Shown: positions 14,871 through 24,410, numbered from the stretch's first letter. The stretch is 64,000 nucleotides of DNA from CAZCEC01 sp964497615 (GCA_964497615.1 CAZCEC010000011.1:1-64000), one strand, 5' to 3'. Numbers and translations are program-made. The notes: generated by a model from the letters alone, not told the origin.

Positions 14871-17852
14871 TCAGCCTTCGCTGCGCCGCTTGGCCGCTTC
14901 CTGGGCGCGCTCGGCGGCGGCGGCGCGCGAGCGGGCCTCGATCTGCGGGTCGATATCGAAGTCCTTCAACCAGTCGTGGGCATACATGCGGGCCTCAGTC
15001 AGGCTGCGCGCGGCCCAGCCGAAGAACTCGGTCTCCAGGGCGGTGCGCACCTTGAGGTACATGGCGGTTGTGTCAGGGTTGGAAATGCCGAGGCGATTGG
15101 TGATAAGGTCGTCAATTTCCAGCCGCATACCGCTTTCGGTCTGGTCCGCGAAGGCTTCGAGGCGCGCGCGCAGACCGGCATCGGTGGCGACGAGGCGGTT
15201 GAGCTCCTTGCCGACGGATTGCTGGCCGCGCTCGAAGACCGCGGCCTGGAAGTTGCTCATGTCCTTCATTAAGGTCTGCATCATCTTCTTGGCCGCCGAT
15301 TTGAGGTCGCCAGAGCTCTTGCTGCTGGCCTTGGCGCTGACCGCCATGGAATGCGACTGGGCGGCCGAGGCGACGGTGCTGGCGAGGCTGAGAGCCTTGT
15401 TCATCTTGCTGCCGACCGCCTCTTCAGTGAAGGCGCCGCTGATCTTGCCGGCGGCGGTGCTGAACAAGGTGGATTGCAGGCCACTGAGGTCAGCGGCGGG
15501 CTCATCCATCGAGTCAAGGCGTTCCTGAGCGGAATCTTCGAAGTCGCGGATGGCATCCTGGACGGAGTCGTAGTGAGTGTTAAGGAAGCCGCGCGCGCGT
15601 GTGTCGATCAGAGTCATGGCCTGCTGGAGGGCGGAGGCGCGGCGCGAGTCCTCGAGAGTAAGGGGCCCCACCGGCATGAGCGGGGGCACCGGCGCCTCGT
15701 CTTCCTCGCCAAACTGCAAACCAAGGGCGCTGCGGGCCTGGGCATCCATGCGGGCACGTTCGCGGGCGGCCTCGCGGGCCGGCTTGAGGAGGTGCTCGGC
15801 GGCGCCGTACTGCCGGTAGCGCGGCTTGACTTCGGTCTGCAGCACGTACCACTCGGCAAACTTGACCTCCAGCGGCTCGCGAATCTTGAGGTAGGTGCCG
15901 CCCTTTTCGGGGTTGGGAACGCCAAGTTGGCCGTTGATGACCTTGTCCAGGGAGTCGGCATCGCCGGCCTCGAGCAGTCCGCGGGCAGTCTCGTCGGTGA
16001 AAGCGAGACTGACGAGCTCGGCGCCCAGGATACGCTCGCCCTCAGCGAAGGCGGCGGCCTGCGCATTGGTCATGCCGCGCGAGAAACCGCGCACGGTCTG
16101 GATGGCCTGTTCGCGGCGGTTTTCCTTCTGCACGGCTTCGGCCTCGGCGGCGAAGGTCTGGACAGCGGACTTGAGTGCCAGGCCAATGGTGATGGCGAGG
16201 GCCGAGGGCGGGAAGAGGATGCTGACGGCGGTGGCGGCGGTGTCGAAGAGCAGATGCGCCAGGGCATAGTCGCCAGGCTCTTCTTCCATCGACTCGATCT
16301 GGTTGAGGGCTGAGACGACGAAGTCGCGCACCGCATCCTGGACGGCGTTGTAGTTGGTATTCATGAAGCCGCGGGCGCGGGTCTCGGCCAGCTTGACGCT
16401 CTGCATGACGACCAGGTCGGTCTCAAGCTCGGGGTCAATGCCGATGGTCTCGAACTCGGGACCGGCAAGGACCGGGTTGACCTCCTGGTCCTCAAACTCA
16501 TAAGCCTGCTCGACGGCCGCATCGACGCCGAGCGCGGCGCCAGCGCGCGCCTCGACGTCTGCGTCCACCCGCTCGCGCGCCGCCTTGCGGCCCGGCGCAT
16601 AGACTGATTCGTGCAGGCCGAGGGTCACGGCCAACTCATTCGACTTGCGTTGTTCGTGCTCGGTGAGCCAGTCGGCAAATTCGATCTCAAGCTGGAGGCG
16701 GATGGGGCGATAGAGGGAGGTGGAGTCGGGCGAGGGGATGCCCAGTTGCTCAGTCACCACGGCCTCGGCGCTGGCCGTCTCCAGGAGGGCGCGTTCGTCG
16801 GCCGAGCCGGCGGCCAGCGCGAAAAGCTGGCCGCGCAGGGCCTCGCGGGCGCGCTTAAAGGCGGCGGCCTGGGCGCTGCCGGACTGCTGGCCGAAGCCGC
16901 GGACCAGTTCGGTCGCACGGTCCTTGGCAGCATCCCGTTCGTTGGTGACCTTGGTGGTCATGATTGTCTGCAGGGCGCTGCGGACGGGGGAGGACTCGGA
17001 TATGACGCCGGTGATGACCTTGCCGATGCGGCCAATGGGAAACTTCGAACTGACAATCGTATTGACTGTGTCCACGAGGGACAGCAGGCTCCACAGGCCG
17101 CTGGGGGCGCCGTCCATGGCGGCGATCTGGTCGGTTGCGGACTCCTCAAAGTCCCGCAGGGCGTCCTGGATGTCGTTGTAGTGGGTGTCGAGGTAGCCGC
17201 GGGCGATGGTATCGGCAAGACCGATGGTGCGCAGGAGGACCTCGGCCGGGTCCGCGGGTTCGGGGGCGGCGGGGGTGGCTGCAGCCGCTGGGGCGGGCGC
17301 AGCGGGCTCCTCACCGGGCGCGTACCGGGCAATGCCAGCGGGAGCAGTGTCGAGGGGGGTAGGCTCGCCGCGCGCGGCCTGGGCCGCCTGGCGCTCGCTG
17401 GGGTGGCTGGCAGGGGAAATGCGCCGGGGATCGGTGCGATGGCCGGTCTGTTGCTGTTGGGCAACGTGCGCCAATTCATGCGCCAGCAACTCATCACCGG
17501 CTGAGGTGCCGGGCGCGTAGGCGCCCTCGGCAAAGGCGATGCGGTTGCCCGCGGTGAAGGCCCGCGCACCGAGGCGCTGGGCCTGATCGGCGGCCTCCGC
17601 ATCCGTGTGAACCTGCACGTCTTCCAGGTCCGCCCCAAGACGCTGCTCCATGCCACGGCGAGTGCCGTCCGGGAGACGGTTGCCGCCCTGGCGCAGGAGA
17701 GTGCCGACGGCGGCGTTGCCGACGGCGCGCTGAAGGGCCAGCAGGGCCGCGGCCTCCGGTGGAAGATCGCCCATCTCCGCCGATTCGGGCGCGGGCCCGT
17801 TCTCAGCGGCGGCGTCGGGCTGGGAGCGCTTGAGGAACTGCTTGCCGGTCAT
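14871..17852 (-). CDS. DUF4157 protein with three copies of an unrecognised module (paralogue A)
   Basis: Using the ATG at 17852 the product has 993 residues; the longer frame to 17924 overlaps the upstream gene. Residues about 50-160 are a DUF4157 domain with HELAHVAQQ (HELAH at 125-129). The rest is three repeats of about 240-270 residues, starting near residues 205, 480 and 740. Each has TRARGFxNTxYN plus VQDAxRDF, then a hydrophobic hairpin-like stretch, a helical part and a closing LGIPxPD with a FAxW element. I recognise no toxin or enzyme family in the module. Its neighbour at 17863-20946 has the same plan, so the pair arose by duplication. Delivery by the eCIS is inferred from DUF4157 and location. 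Confidence 0.8.
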   Translation of the reverse strand: MTGKQFLKRSQPDAAAENGPAPESAEMGDLPPEAAALLALQRAVGNAAVGTLLRQGGNRLPDGTRRGMEQRLGADLEDVQVHTDAEAADQAQRLGARAFTAGNRIAFAEGAYAPGTSAGDELLAHELAHVAQQQQTGHRTDPRRISPASHPSERQAAQAARGEPTPLDTAPAGIARYAPGEEPAAPAPAAAATPAAPEPADPAEVLLRTIGLADTIARGYLDTHYNDIQDALRDFEESATDQIAAMDGAPSGLWSLLSLVDTVNTIVSSKFPIGRIGKVITGVISESSPVRSALQTIMTTKVTNERDAAKDRATELVRGFGQQSGSAQAAAFKRAREALRGQLFALAAGSADERALLETASAEAVVTEQLGIPSPDSTSLYRPIRLQLEIEFADWLTEHEQRKSNELAVTLGLHESVYAPGRKAARERVDADVEARAGAALGVDAAVEQAYEFEDQEVNPVLAGPEFETIGIDPELETDLVVMQSVKLAETRARGFMNTNYNAVQDAVRDFVVSALNQIESMEEEPGDYALAHLLFDTAATAVSILFPPSALAITIGLALKSAVQTFAAEAEAVQKENRREQAIQTVRGFSRGMTNAQAAAFAEGERILGAELVSLAFTDETARGLLEAGDADSLDKVINGQLGVPNPEKGGTYLKIREPLEVKFAEWYVLQTEVKPRYRQYGAAEHLLKPAREAARERARMDAQARSALGLQFGEEDEAPVPPLMPVGPLTLEDSRRASALQQAMTLIDTRARGFLNTHYDSVQDAIRDFEDSAQERLDSMDEPAADLSGLQSTLFSTAAGKISGAFTEEAVGSKMNKALSLASTVASAAQSHSMAVSAKASSKSSGDLKSAAKKMMQTLMKDMSNFQAAVFERGQQSVGKELNRLVATDAGLRARLEAFADQTESGMRLEIDDLITNRLGISNPDTTAMYLKVRTALETEFFGWAARSLTEARMYAHDWLKDFDIDPQIEARSRAAAAERAQEAAKRRSEG

Positions 17853-17862
17853 GGGCGGGGCT

Positions 17863-20800
17863 TCACAGTTTGCCCTTGCTATCCATGGATGGAGCAGCCC
17901 CGCCGCGGCGCAGGGCTGCGTCATCTTCGGCTTCAGAGACGGCTGCCGCCACGGCCGCGGTTGTCTCTTCTTCGTCCAACTCCTGCAGGGCGCTCAGCCA
18001 GGTCACAAATTCCTCTTCCAGGGGCTTGCGAACTTCTTCGTATAGATCGAGCCGGTCGGGGCTGACCACGCCCAGGAATTCCTCAATGACAAAATCGTAA
18101 CGGTCCTGGCCGCCCAACGCGATGGCGGCGCGGGCGTCCTCATCGGTAAAGGCAGTCGCCAGGAGCAAGGGGCCCATCAGGGCGCGCGCCTGCTTGAAGC
18201 CCTTGATGAGGGCCAATTCCGTTTCCCGCGCAAACGACCGCAGTTGGCGGCGAGCATTGGCTTTGGCGCTCAGGGTCTTGTCGGCGTAGTAACCAGAGAT
18301 GGCCTGGCCCGCGACGGACAGAGCGCCGCCGACAATAGCGCCGACAACCGGGAAGCTGGCCAGGGCGACGCCGGACACGATGCCCAGCAGGGCCGAGCCG
18401 ACGTTGGCGTAGGTGCCGTACTTGCTGCCGATGGCCTCGATGCGCAAGTTGGCGGAGGCCATGAAGTCGCGCAGCGCATCCTGGACCGCGTCGTGATGAC
18501 CGTTGAGGAAGGTTCGGGCGCGGGTATCCACGTCCACGATGCGGCGGAGGATCAAGCGATCCAGTTCGGCTTCGGGATCAGTTTCGGTTTCGGTAAGTGC
18601 GCTGGCAGGCTCACCGCCAGACACAACCTCATCTTCTTCGAATTTGACTTCGAGATCAGCGGCCGCCTCGCCGGGCGCCGTTTCGGCGGTGAACTCGCGG
18701 GCGGCGGCTTCAAGCGTTACCTGACGCCTGGCAGGGGCCGCGTTTGGCTCGAAGCTGGCAGCCAGCCAACCCAAGCCTTCCTCCAGCCAGTTCTGCTTCT
18801 GAATCCAGGCGGCAAAGGGCACGTCCATTTTTTCGCGAACGTCGGCGTAGACTGAGACGTCGTCGGGATGCGGCATGCCGATGCCGGCGGTGGCCAGGGT
18901 ATCCAAGCCTTCGGTGTTGGCGTTCTCCAGCAGCATGCGGGCCTCGTCGTCGCTGGCGGCGAGGGTGGTCAGGTTCGGACCGACCGCCTGGCGGGCCTTG
19001 GCAAACACGCCGGCCTGGGCGTTGCCCGTGGCCGTGGCGAACTTCTGCATGGCCTCGCGGGCATTGTCCTTCTTGGCGGCGCGGCTGTCGTCAACGGCGG
19101 TTGTGGCGGCGGTGCCGATGCCCGAAGCTACGGCCGAGGCGGCCTGGGTGGCAATGACCTTGCCGATCATCACCGGCGGGAAGCGCGCGCCCAGGATGGC
19201 CATCGCGGCGCCAAACAGGGTATGGATGAGGCCCCAATGCCCGCTGGGGGTGCCCGGCATGGCGTCGATCTGCTCTTCGGCCGAGGCCACGAAATCGCGC
19301 ACAGCATCCTGGGCATCGTTGTAGTGCGTGTTTAGGAATTCGCGGGCGCGCGTGTCGGCCAGGGTAACGCCGCGGCCGATGCGCTGTTCGCGGCGCTGAG
19401 CGCCGGTTTCCGCTTCGATATCGACCGGCTCGACCTCGCCGGTAAAGTCCATCACCTGGGCCTCTTCTTCTTCGGGGACCTCCCACGTGGCCGGGTCGGA
19501 CATGGCAATCTCCCAGCCCTTCATGAAGTGCTGGTCCCAATGCACGAGGGCATCGGTTGCGACCTCAAAACCGGACGGAGGCGGCGGCTCGCCGGTGCGG
19601 GCGGCGACGGCCTGGTCCACGCGGGCGCGGGCGGCAGCCCGGGCGGTGCGATTGGTGGTCTCGTTGGCGCGCAAGCCGGGGATGGAACCGAGATACCCAT
19701 GTGCGCGGGAGAGTTCCTGACCGGCGGCCCACTCCGCGAAGGCGATTTCCATGCGCTCGCGGACGGCGCGGTACATTTCCGCCGCGTCGGGGTCGGGGAT
19801 GCCAAGGTGATCCTTGATGACCGTGTCAATGGCGCTGACGGTGCCGGTTTCCAGAAGCACGGCCGCCTCGTCGTCGCTGTTGGCCAGATTGAGCAAGGCG
19901 GTGTACAGGTTGTCGCGCAGCGCGTCGAAATACGACTCGGTGGAGTAGCTGATGACCTTGGCCACGCTGTTCATGGCGTTCTTGGCGGCGGTCTTAGGCT
20001 CCTTGCGATCATCATCCACACGATCGGAAATGGCCGCCAGAGCACCGGAGTGTAGGCCGGAGGCGATGGTCATGGCCCTGGCAACCTTGGACATTTGAGA
20101 GAACATGGCCGTGACGGCGCCCGTGCCAAATCCAACGAGGGAGTTGGCGAGCCCCCAGTAGCCGCTGGGTGTGCCGGGCAGTTTCTCAATCTCACTGTGG
20201 GTGCCGACAGCAAAGTCGCGGGCGGCATCCTGCACTTCGTTGTAGTCGCTGTTGAGGTACGTGCGAGCGCGCGTCTCAGCGACATCTATCCCCTCGGCGA
20301 TGGCGTCGGCGCGGCGGGCCTCGGCGTCATCATCCGCGAACTCGTCCTCCAGGGGCGGCACGGCAGCGGGCGCGGGTGCCGCGCCAGGCTGTGGCTCCTT
20401 GTCCGGATCGGGACCGGGAGCGTAGAGGGCGACCCCGACGGGCGCGGCATCGAGCGTCGTCGGCTCGCCACGCGCGGCCGCGGCTGCCTGGCGTTCGCTG
20501 GGGTGAGCAGGCGGCGTCACCCGGGCGGGGTCGGCGGTAAGGCCCGTGCGTTTCTGCTGAGCGACGTGCGCCAGTTCGTGGGCCAGGAGTTGGTCGCCCG
20601 CCGCGGTGCCGGGGGCATAGGCGCCGGGCGCAAAGCCGATGTCCGTGCCGGCGGTGTAAGCATGCGCGCCCAGGGCCTCGGCCTGGTGGGCGGCGGCCGG
20701 ATCAGTGTGGACCTTGACATCCTCCAGGTCCGCGCCCAGGCGTTGTTCCATGGCCGTCCGCGTGCCGTCTGGAAGGGGGTTGCCGCTGCGCCGCATCAAG

Positions 20801-20946
20801 GCCTTTACGGCGCGATTGCCGGCGGTCTCCTGAAGGGCGAGCAAGGCGGCCTGTTCGCCGCTGAGGGGGTCTGCGACTGCTGGGAGCGGGGCGGAGCCGG
20901 GGGCACGCTGACGCGGACGAAGGGAGCGGCGAGCGCGGCGGCTCAT
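17863..20946 (-). CDS. DUF4157 protein with three copies of an unrecognised module (paralogue B)
   Basis: The 1027-residue product has a DUF4157 domain with HELAH at 123-127, then three copies of the module described for paralogue A, with TRAR motifs near residues 224, 531 and 807. Each copy has a segment of strong hydrophobicity; the third reads ALLGIVSGVALASFPVVGA followed by IVGGAL, which could insert in a membrane. Module ends carry LGIPDPD or LGVVSPD and a WL/WI element. The ATG overlaps the ATPase stop as ATGA, so the two are translationally coupled. Function is unknown; pore formation or scaffold are possibilities without proof. Confidence 0.8.
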   Translation of the reverse strand: MSRRARRSLRPRQRAPGSAPLPAVADPLSGEQAALLALQETAGNRAVKALMRRSGNPLPDGTRTAMEQRLGADLEDVKVHTDPAAAHQAEALGAHAYTAGTDIGFAPGAYAPGTAAGDQLLAHELAHVAQQKRTGLTADPARVTPPAHPSERQAAAAARGEPTTLDAAPVGVALYAPGPDPDKEPQPGAAPAPAAVPPLEDEFADDDAEARRADAIAEGIDVAETRARTYLNSDYNEVQDAARDFAVGTHSEIEKLPGTPSGYWGLANSLVGFGTGAVTAMFSQMSKVARAMTIASGLHSGALAAISDRVDDDRKEPKTAAKNAMNSVAKVISYSTESYFDALRDNLYTALLNLANSDDEAAVLLETGTVSAIDTVIKDHLGIPDPDAAEMYRAVRERMEIAFAEWAAGQELSRAHGYLGSIPGLRANETTNRTARAAARARVDQAVAARTGEPPPPSGFEVATDALVHWDQHFMKGWEIAMSDPATWEVPEEEEAQVMDFTGEVEPVDIEAETGAQRREQRIGRGVTLADTRAREFLNTHYNDAQDAVRDFVASAEEQIDAMPGTPSGHWGLIHTLFGAAMAILGARFPPVMIGKVIATQAASAVASGIGTAATTAVDDSRAAKKDNAREAMQKFATATGNAQAGVFAKARQAVGPNLTTLAASDDEARMLLENANTEGLDTLATAGIGMPHPDDVSVYADVREKMDVPFAAWIQKQNWLEEGLGWLAASFEPNAAPARRQVTLEAAAREFTAETAPGEAAADLEVKFEEDEVVSGGEPASALTETETDPEAELDRLILRRIVDVDTRARTFLNGHHDAVQDALRDFMASANLRIEAIGSKYGTYANVGSALLGIVSGVALASFPVVGAIVGGALSVAGQAISGYYADKTLSAKANARRQLRSFARETELALIKGFKQARALMGPLLLATAFTDEDARAAIALGGQDRYDFVIEEFLGVVSPDRLDLYEEVRKPLEEEFVTWLSALQELDEEETTAAVAAAVSEAEDDAALRRGGAAPSMDSKGKL

Positions 20947-23084
20947 GGCTCGACCTGCTCGTAGTATTCGCCAAAATCGCTGCGGGTGACCATGCGGCCG
21001 ATCTTTTGGAATTCTCGGCGCGTGGCCTGGATGAGGTGGTTCATGGTGACGGTGCGGCCATCGGCGGCGGCGAGGAAGGCGGCCGAGAGGACGATGTTGC
21101 GAATGTGGCCGCCAGTTATCTTGAACTTGCGGGCCAGGAAATCGAGGTCCACGTCGGGCGCGACCGGCAGCTCGTCGGGCAGGGTGGCGCGCCAGATGCG
21201 GCGGCGGTCGGTCTCGTCGGGGAGGGGGAATTCGATGACGAAGTGCATGCGGCGCAGAAAGGCTTCGTCCAGGTTCATCTTGAGATTGGTCGCCAAGATC
21301 ACCACGCCGTCATACTCCTCCATCTTCTGGAGAAGGTAGGCGGTCTCGATGTTGGCGTAGCGGTCGTGGGCGTCCTTGACCTCGGAGCGCTTGCCGAACA
21401 GGGCGTCCGCTTCGTCAAAGAACAGGATGGCGTTGGAGGTCTCGGCCTCGGCGAAGATGCGGTTGAGGTTCTTCTCGGTCTCGCCGATGTACTTGCTGAT
21501 GACGCCGGAGAGATCAATCTTGTACAGGTCCAGGCCCAGTGCTCCGGCGATGATGTCGGCGGCCATGGTCTTGCCGGTGCCGGACTGGCCGGCGAAGAGG
21601 GACATGAGTCCCAGGCCGAGCGAGAGCTTGCGGGCAAAGCCCCACTGCTGAAAGACGGTGTGGCGGTGCTCCATGTGCGAGCAAATCTCGTGCAATTGCG
21701 CGACCGTGTCGGGGGGCAGGACGATGTCGTCCCAGGCGTAGTGCGGGATGAGCTTTTGGGCCAGGCTGCTGAGGATGGGCGTGGATTGGGTGCGGGCCGC
21801 CGCGTACAGGTCGTCCAGCGAGACAACCGGGTTCGCCGGATCGCGCCAGACGGCGGTGGCGCGCGCTGTTTGCGCCGCGTCGGCGATCTGGCGGGCGTTC
21901 AGGCGGAACTTGTCGGCGAGGCGCTCCAGACCTTCCAGGGGGACCAGGGCCTGCACCTCGGCCCCAAGCGCGCGGCCCCACAGCCAGCGGCGGCTGTCGT
22001 AGTCGGGGTCGGGCAGTGGGATGGTGAGGCCGGCCCACTGGAAGCGGCCATCAGAAATGACCAGGGTGAGCGGGGCCAGGCGGGCCTCGGCTTTGGCGGC
22101 GCTGAGGCGCGTGCGCAACGATTCCATTTCCTCCGGACGGAGGAGGTGAGCATCGAGCAAGGCCAGGGCGGCACTGCGCAGGGCAGCCTCACGCTCGGAA
22201 AGGATGAGGGCGGTGTCCAAGCCGACCGCCGCTGCCAGCGGGGCGAGGTGAACGATGAGCAGGTCGAGGCCGGTTTGCGACACCAACTGAGCGGCTGCCG
22301 TGGTGGCCATGGTATTGTCGCGGCCGGCCAGGTGAATGACGGGCGGCTGGAGGGCCGTGGGCGGGAGCGCCGCCAATTGGGCCAGCCGCTGGCTGAGTTC
22401 CGACGAAACGGCGGCAGGCTCCAGGCCCGGCACATGCAGCGCGGCGTAGGGCCGTATGCTCTCGTCCAAGGTATCGTCGCCGAGCAGGAACCCCGCGATG
22501 CGGGAACTAATGACGAGGCTCTGGGCGGGCAGGGGGCTGAGGTTCTGGCCAGGCTCCGGCTGGAGGGCGACGAGGTGCAGGCTCTGCAGCCGGCCGGCGG
22601 CGGAGAGGCTGGCACGCATGGCAGCAGCCGGGCCGAGTCCGGCGAGGAGGCGCAGGGCAAGCTCCACGCGGGGGCGGCGCTTGGTGACGTCGTCCTGGAC
22701 GTAGGCGAAGAGGCGCTCGAAACGCAGGTCGGCCTCGACGGCCAGGCTGAGGAGGAGGCACCCCAGCTCGAAGGGGGTGAGGCGCGCTAGCTGGATGATG
22801 ACGCCCAGGCGGCCGGACGCTGTACGGTTGAGGGCCTCGAGGGCCAGGCGGGCGCTGGCAAGGCCGCCCGCGAGTTCGGGCGCTGGGGAACGAGGCGGCT
22901 CGGGGCCGCTACCCAGGAGTTGATCAACTTCCTCGTCGGAGATGTAGAGGCCGCGGTACTCGTCCTGCCCGGCCGGGACGCCGCTGGCGCGCAGACGCGC
23001 GATCTCCAGCCGTATCAGCCGCTCAACCAGCCGAAGTCCCTCGGCCACATCGCTGGGGCGATGGGCAAGGTCAGGCGATGGCAT
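20943..23084 (-). CDS. AAA+ ATPase of the contractile injection system (Afp15-like)
   Basis: The 713-residue protein has an N-terminal helical region, a degenerate middle and a classical C-terminal AAA+ module: Walker A GQSGTGKT at 499-506, Walker B AILFFDEADALFG, and sensor/arginine-finger region with FLRRMHFVIEFPLP. This is the Afp15/PVC ATPase architecture, thought to act in particle assembly or release, or in sheath remodelling like ClpV. It is the first gene of the eCIS operon, about 80 bases from a predicted promoter, and overlaps the next gene by 4 bases. Confidence 0.93.
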   Translation of the reverse strand: MPSPDLAHRPSDVAEGLRLVERLIRLEIARLRASGVPAGQDEYRGLYISDEEVDQLLGSGPEPPRSPAPELAGGLASARLALEALNRTASGRLGVIIQLARLTPFELGCLLLSLAVEADLRFERLFAYVQDDVTKRRPRVELALRLLAGLGPAAAMRASLSAAGRLQSLHLVALQPEPGQNLSPLPAQSLVISSRIAGFLLGDDTLDESIRPYAALHVPGLEPAAVSSELSQRLAQLAALPPTALQPPVIHLAGRDNTMATTAAAQLVSQTGLDLLIVHLAPLAAAVGLDTALILSEREAALRSAALALLDAHLLRPEEMESLRTRLSAAKAEARLAPLTLVISDGRFQWAGLTIPLPDPDYDSRRWLWGRALGAEVQALVPLEGLERLADKFRLNARQIADAAQTARATAVWRDPANPVVSLDDLYAAARTQSTPILSSLAQKLIPHYAWDDIVLPPDTVAQLHEICSHMEHRHTVFQQWGFARKLSLGLGLMSLFAGQSGTGKTMAADIIAGALGLDLYKIDLSGVISKYIGETEKNLNRIFAEAETSNAILFFDEADALFGKRSEVKDAHDRYANIETAYLLQKMEEYDGVVILATNLKMNLDEAFLRRMHFVIEFPLPDETDRRRIWRATLPDELPVAPDVDLDFLARKFKITGGHIRNIVLSAAFLAAADGRTVTMNHLIQATRREFQKIGRMVTRSDFGEYYEQVEP

Positions 23085-23168
23085 CGCGGCAAGCTCCGGG
23101 CATGGTAGTGGATCCTTGGTCGGGCCGCGGGATGGCCCTGGGTGAGTGGTACCGGTACGATGGGCGCG

Positions 23169-23198
23169 ATTGTACTACCAAGCCGCCGGCAAGGGCAA
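23169..23198 (-). promoter_or_regulatory. Predicted sigma70-type promoter of the eCIS operon
   Basis: On the minus strand TTGCCC (23198-23193) and TACAAT (23174-23169) are spaced by 18 bases. Transcription would start near 23162, about 78 bases before the ATPase start codon. The 172-base gap between the deacetylase and ATPase genes is the only long gap upstream of the operon. The -10 box is good and the -35 box is moderate. Confidence 0.5.
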
Positions 23199-23256
23199 CA
23201 TCCTGACCGTAAGCCGGGGGACCGCGCTGGTCAATAGTACCCCAGCCACAAGCAGC

Positions 23257-24270
23257 TCAGGCGAAGGCCTGAAGGAAGGCGAGGGCGTTCTCGCCCAGGC
23301 GCTCCAGCAGGTAGCCGCCCTCCTGGACGATGATGGTGGGCAGGGAAAGGGCGCGTATCCGCTGGCCCACCGCGGCGAGACCGGCGGGAGAGAGGGCAAA
23401 GCCGCCCACGGGGTCGCCGAGGGCGGTATCCCAGCCGGCAGAGATGACGAGGTGCTGGGGGCCAAAGGCCATGATGGCGGCGATGGCCGAGTCGAGGGCG
23501 GCGAGGTACGTTTGGTCGTCGCAGCCCTGCGGCAGGGTCCAGTTGTGGTTGAAGCCCAATCCAGCGCCTGCGCCGCGCTCGGACGGATCGCCCCAGTAAT
23601 ACGGATAGTCCTCGTCGGGGTGTGCGTGAAGCGAGCAGAACAGCACGGCGGGGTCTTCGTAGAAGATCATCTGCGTGCCATTGCCATGGTGGTAGTCAAT
23701 ATCCAGGATGGCGGTGCGGCCGCCCAGCCAGCGGGCGGCGATGGCGGCGTTATTCAGGTAACAGTAGCCGCCGTAGAGGTCGCGGGCGGCATGGTGGCCG
23801 GGGGGCCGGCATAGGGCATAGGCCGCTGGCGCGCCAGCCTGGACGAGGGCGGCGGCGGTGAGGGCGCACTGGGCGGCCCAGTAGGCGGCCTCCCACGTGC
23901 CGGCCAGGATGGGGGTGCCGATGCCGTAGGCATAGTAGCCAGTGAGGCCGAGGAAGCCTGCGGGCCGGCGCATGGCCCCGCGGGGCGAGAAGGTGGACCC
24001 GAAGACGGGCTCGGGCCGCTGGTAGTAGGCGGCGCTCTCCGCAAAGACGCCGCGGAGAAAGTCCACATAGGCGGAATGGTGGATGGCGAGGATGGGGGCC
24101 AGGCCGTGGTCGTCGGGCGGGAGTTGGGGGCCAAGGCCAGCCGCGCGGACGGCCTCGGCCAGGATATCGGCGCGGGCCGGTAGCTCATCGGTGAGGAAGG
24201 GATGGCCGTCGTAGCTTACGTTGTCGGTGGCATGCAGGGTGTGGCGGTTGGTATAGACGGTGGGAAGCAT
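23257..24270 (-). CDS. Acetylpolyamine amidohydrolase / class II histone-deacetylase-family protein
   Basis: The 337-residue enzyme has the zinc-amidohydrolase motifs of the arginase/deacetylase superfamily: RPPGHHA with the catalytic histidine pair, GGYCYLNNAA, the metal-binding DIDYHHGNGT, then SAGWDTALGDP and QEGGYLLE. The N-terminal HPFLTDELPARADIL and the long loop before the histidine pair are typical of acetylpolyamine amidohydrolases rather than AcuC. It would remove acetyl groups from acetylated polyamines or small amides in the cytoplasm. It lies head-to-head with the methyl-amine-type operon and upstream of the eCIS operon on the same strand; a link to either is unproven. Confidence 0.88.
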   Translation of the reverse strand: MLPTVYTNRHTLHATDNVSYDGHPFLTDELPARADILAEAVRAAGLGPQLPPDDHGLAPILAIHHSAYVDFLRGVFAESAAYYQRPEPVFGSTFSPRGAMRRPAGFLGLTGYYAYGIGTPILAGTWEAAYWAAQCALTAAALVQAGAPAAYALCRPPGHHAARDLYGGYCYLNNAAIAARWLGGRTAILDIDYHHGNGTQMIFYEDPAVLFCSLHAHPDEDYPYYWGDPSERGAGAGLGFNHNWTLPQGCDDQTYLAALDSAIAAIMAFGPQHLVISAGWDTALGDPVGGFALSPAGLAAVGQRIRALSLPTIIVQEGGYLLERLGENALAFLQAFA

Positions 24271-24337
24271 AGTGGCCCTCGGCGGGATGGGATGAGATGG
24301 AGGTCCATTATCGCCCAGGCGGGGCGGGAGAGGCGGC

Positions 24338-24366
24338 TTGACACGCGTTGGGCTCGGTCCTAAACT
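24338..24366 (+). promoter_or_regulatory. Strong sigma70-type promoter of the GcvT/flavoprotein operon
   Basis: A perfect TTGACA (24338-24343) is followed after exactly 17 bases by TAAACT (24361-24366). Transcription would begin near 24373, giving a leader of about 38 bases before the first gene. Two palindromes begin 3 bases after the -10 box, which suggests repression at this promoter. Confidence 0.7.
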
Positions 24367-24368
24367 GT

Positions 24369-24401
24369 TTCACATAGTGAAGACGTGTTTCATAAGTTGA
24401 A
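24369..24401 (+). promoter_or_regulatory. Tandem operator-like palindromes over the start site
   Basis: TTCAC-ATA-GTGAA (24369-24381) is a perfect inverted repeat, and TTCA-TAAGT-TGAA (24389-24401) is a shorter related one. Their centres are 20 bases apart, close to two helical turns, so two regulator dimers could bind one DNA face across the transcription start. TTTCA/TGAAA half sites are common for IclR- or GntR-type regulators, but no regulator gene is adjacent. The regulator is unknown. Confidence 0.55.
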
Positions 24402-24410
24402 CTGACACCG

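Noticed and set aside
17853..17924. Longer start for DUF4157 paralogue A
   Set aside because: It would overlap the upstream paralogue by about 60 bases and adds non-homologous residues; the ATG at 17852 matches the domain start.
24367..24410. Glycine riboswitch before the GcvT-like gene
   Set aside because: The leader is only about 40 bases from the predicted start, too short for a glycine riboswitch; palindromes fit a protein operator better.
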